From Bacteroides sp. (GTDB lineage: Bacteria > Bacteroidota > Bacteroidia > Bacteroidales > GCA-2748055), in assembly GCA_011048475.1 (NCBI GenBank), contig DSDZ01000222.1:1-6257 (forward strand): a stretch of 6,257 nucleotides of DNA, written 5' to 3'. The notes beneath the pieces were generated by a model. The model was not told the DNA's origin and ran no database searches. It saw only the letters and a list, made by a program, of their open reading frames with translations. Below, in pieces: positions 5,009 through 6,257 of this stretch. Numbering within the stretch: the stretch's first letter is position 1; each line of letters begins with the position of its first letter. A program made the translations under genes and the position numbers.

Positions 5009-6257
5009 CTACAGCGTGATCTCGCGTCCCATGTAGAAATCCAGGATCTTCACGTAGAAGATCAGCACATACTTGGAAGAGACCATCTCGGCGGTGGCTT
5101 CGTACAGCTGGTTCCGCGCTTCCTGCATTTCCAGGGCGGTGCCTGTTCCCACCCTGAAACGCTCCTCGGCAAAACGGAAGGCTTCCTCGCTGCTGGCTAC
5201 CGATTCAACGGCGGACCGGTAGTTGTCCCTTGCGGCCACTGCCTCGGCATGGTACTGCTGGATCGATTTCTGCAGGTCCAGCACTTCACTCTCATAGCGG
5301 TACCGGGCATCCTGCAACTGGATCTTAGCCTTGTTGATGTCGGTCTGCACCTGCCAGCGGTTGAAAATGGGGAACTGCACCCCCATGGACACCTGCCTGT
5401 ACTGGTTGTCCTGGATCTGGGTCGGGATCGGGTAATCCAGGGTGGGATTGAACGGATCCGGATCCCGGGGATTGATCAGCCCGTCACTGTAGTTGGTATA
5501 GTAGAGTCCCCTCGCATAGACCCTGGGCGAACGCTTCCCCCGCTGCAGCGCAAGGTACCGCTCCTGGCTTTCTATGCCGTATTCGGCACTGCGGATCTGG
5601 GGAAGGATCTCCATGGCCTTCCGGAAGACACTGTCCAGCGGCGGGATCTCCACAAGGGAGGGATCGAGAAGCTCCGGTGCATCAATCTCGAAGGAGGTCT
5701 CCCCGGTGAGGTTCATCATATGCATCAGGTTCAGGCGGGCGATCTCCCTGGAATTCACAGCCTGGGTCAGTGCCAGCTTCGCAGCGGAGAGCTGCGCATT
5801 CACCTCCAGCAGTTTTCCCCGCGGTTCGTTCCCCACCTCCACCAGCTGTTCCATCCGGTCCACCTGGCTCCGGGTCACTTCCACCTTGTGCCCTGCCACC
5901 TCTACCAGCTCCCCGTTCCGGAGCAGGTCCAGGTACCCGGTCATCACCCCCAGGGTGATCTGGTCCTCCATTGCCTCCAGTTCCTCTTTGTTCATCAGGT
6001 AGCTGGCGCGGTTCATTTTCATGTTCTGAAACCCCTGCAGTCCGTTGAAGAGGGTCAGGTCGCTCTGCAAACCCATGTCGCCCTGGCTCACACTTGCATT
6101 TTTCCATTCGTAGGTCCCCCGGTCGAGCACCCTCCCGGAACCCAGCTGGTGCTCAATGGCCCCGTTCAGGTTGGGCAGGAGGTCCATCTTGCTCTGCTGC
6201 AGGTCCTGACCGGTACTCTGCAGCACCAGTTCCTGGCGCTTCACCTCCAGGTTATGC
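5009..6257 (-). CDS. TolC-family outer-membrane efflux protein, N-terminus cut by window edge
   Basis: The frame stays open from the right window edge to TAG at 5011-5009, giving 415 residues. It begins mid-protein at HNLEVKRQELVLQ; the GTG at 6244 is an internal Val codon, not a start, because the upstream codons continue the family sequence. The missing part should be the signal sequence and a short N-terminal segment. The two-fold repeat of outer-membrane efflux proteins is clear: the first half has LLPNLNG (residues 26-32), the β segment SDLTLFNGLQG and a long helical hairpin with QLVEVGNEPRGKLLEVNAQL (137-156). The second half has SMGVQFPIFNRWQVQ (290-304) and the matching ERFRVGTGTALEMQEARNQL (365-384). 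The C-terminus LDFYMGREITL is typical of Bacteroidota members. Three copies would form a channel through outer membrane and periplasm working with an adaptor and an RND or ABC pump. Those partners are absent from the window and, if operonic, lie upstream beyond the right edge. The cargo is unknown. Confidence 0.93.
   Translation of the reverse strand, partial: HNLEVKRQELVLQSTGQDLQQSKMDLLPNLNGAIEHQLGSGRVLDRGTYEWKNASVSQGDMGLQSDLTLFNGLQGFQNMKMNRASYLMNKEELEAMEDQITLGVMTGYLDLLRNGELVEVAGHKVEVTRSQVDRMEQLVEVGNEPRGKLLEVNAQLSAAKLALTQAVNSREIARLNLMHMMNLTGETSFEIDAPELLDPSLVEIPPLDSVFRKAMEILPQIRSAEYGIESQERYLALQRGKRSPRVYARGLYYTNYSDGLINPRDPDPFNPTLDYPIPTQIQDNQYRQVSMGVQFPIFNRWQVQTDINKAKIQLQDARYRYESEVLDLQKSIQQYHAEAVAARDNYRSAVESVASSEEAFRFAEERFRVGTGTALEMQEARNQLYEATAEMVSSKYVLIFYVKILDFYMGREITL

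Noticed and set aside
6242..6244. GTG as the start codon of the TolC-type gene.
   Set aside because: The frame stays open to the window edge, and the upstream residues HNLE continue the typical efflux-protein sequence before the first helix. The protein would also lack a signal sequence. The codon is an internal Val.

Overview
The window reads as a slice of a GC-rich genome of the phylum Bacteroidota. The grounds are the gene types (a choice-of-anchor-Q/β-helix lipoprotein, a Bacteroidota-style TolC ending in LDFYMGREITL, an endonuclease-family protein of the WYNVENLF type), mostly poor Shine-Dalgarno sites, and two matches to the Bacteroidota -7 promoter motif TAnnTTTG. By eye the base composition is well above half G+C. 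The genus cannot be named from this sequence.

Layout. Positions 1-869 (minus) encode an endonuclease/exonuclease/phosphatase-family protein cut by the left window edge. It is preceded by a 224-base spacer (870-1093) packed with short perfect hairpins. Positions 1094-2539 (minus) encode a lipoprotein with an Ig-like front half, a right-handed β-helix and a choice-of-anchor-Q-like end. A 78-base divergent spacer separates it from a plus-strand lipoprotein amidohydrolase of the YtcJ/Amidohydro_3 type (2618-4279). That gene meets, tail to tail with only 10 bases between stop codons, a minus-strand outer-membrane β-barrel gene (4290-4883). A 125-base spacer holding a good -7 promoter match lies between this gene and a TolC-type efflux outer-membrane factor (5009-6257, minus), cut by the right window edge at its N-terminal end.

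How they fit together. All five genes appear to belong to the cell envelope: one membrane-anchored, two lipoproteins, two outer-membrane proteins. No metabolic operon or multi-gene defence, mobile or secretion module is visible. The TolC protein would need an adaptor and an inner-membrane pump, which are not in the window and, if operonic, would lie beyond position 6257. The amidohydrolase has no companion enzyme that would name its substrate.

No RNA gene, CRISPR array or transposase was found. The least explained sequence is the hairpin cluster at 883-1024. Its last hairpin sits directly before the endonuclease-family gene and includes the only Shine-Dalgarno-like stretch there. A run of nine G inside the amidohydrolase gene is the other item worth testing. 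I did not find convincing evidence of a new multi-gene system here.
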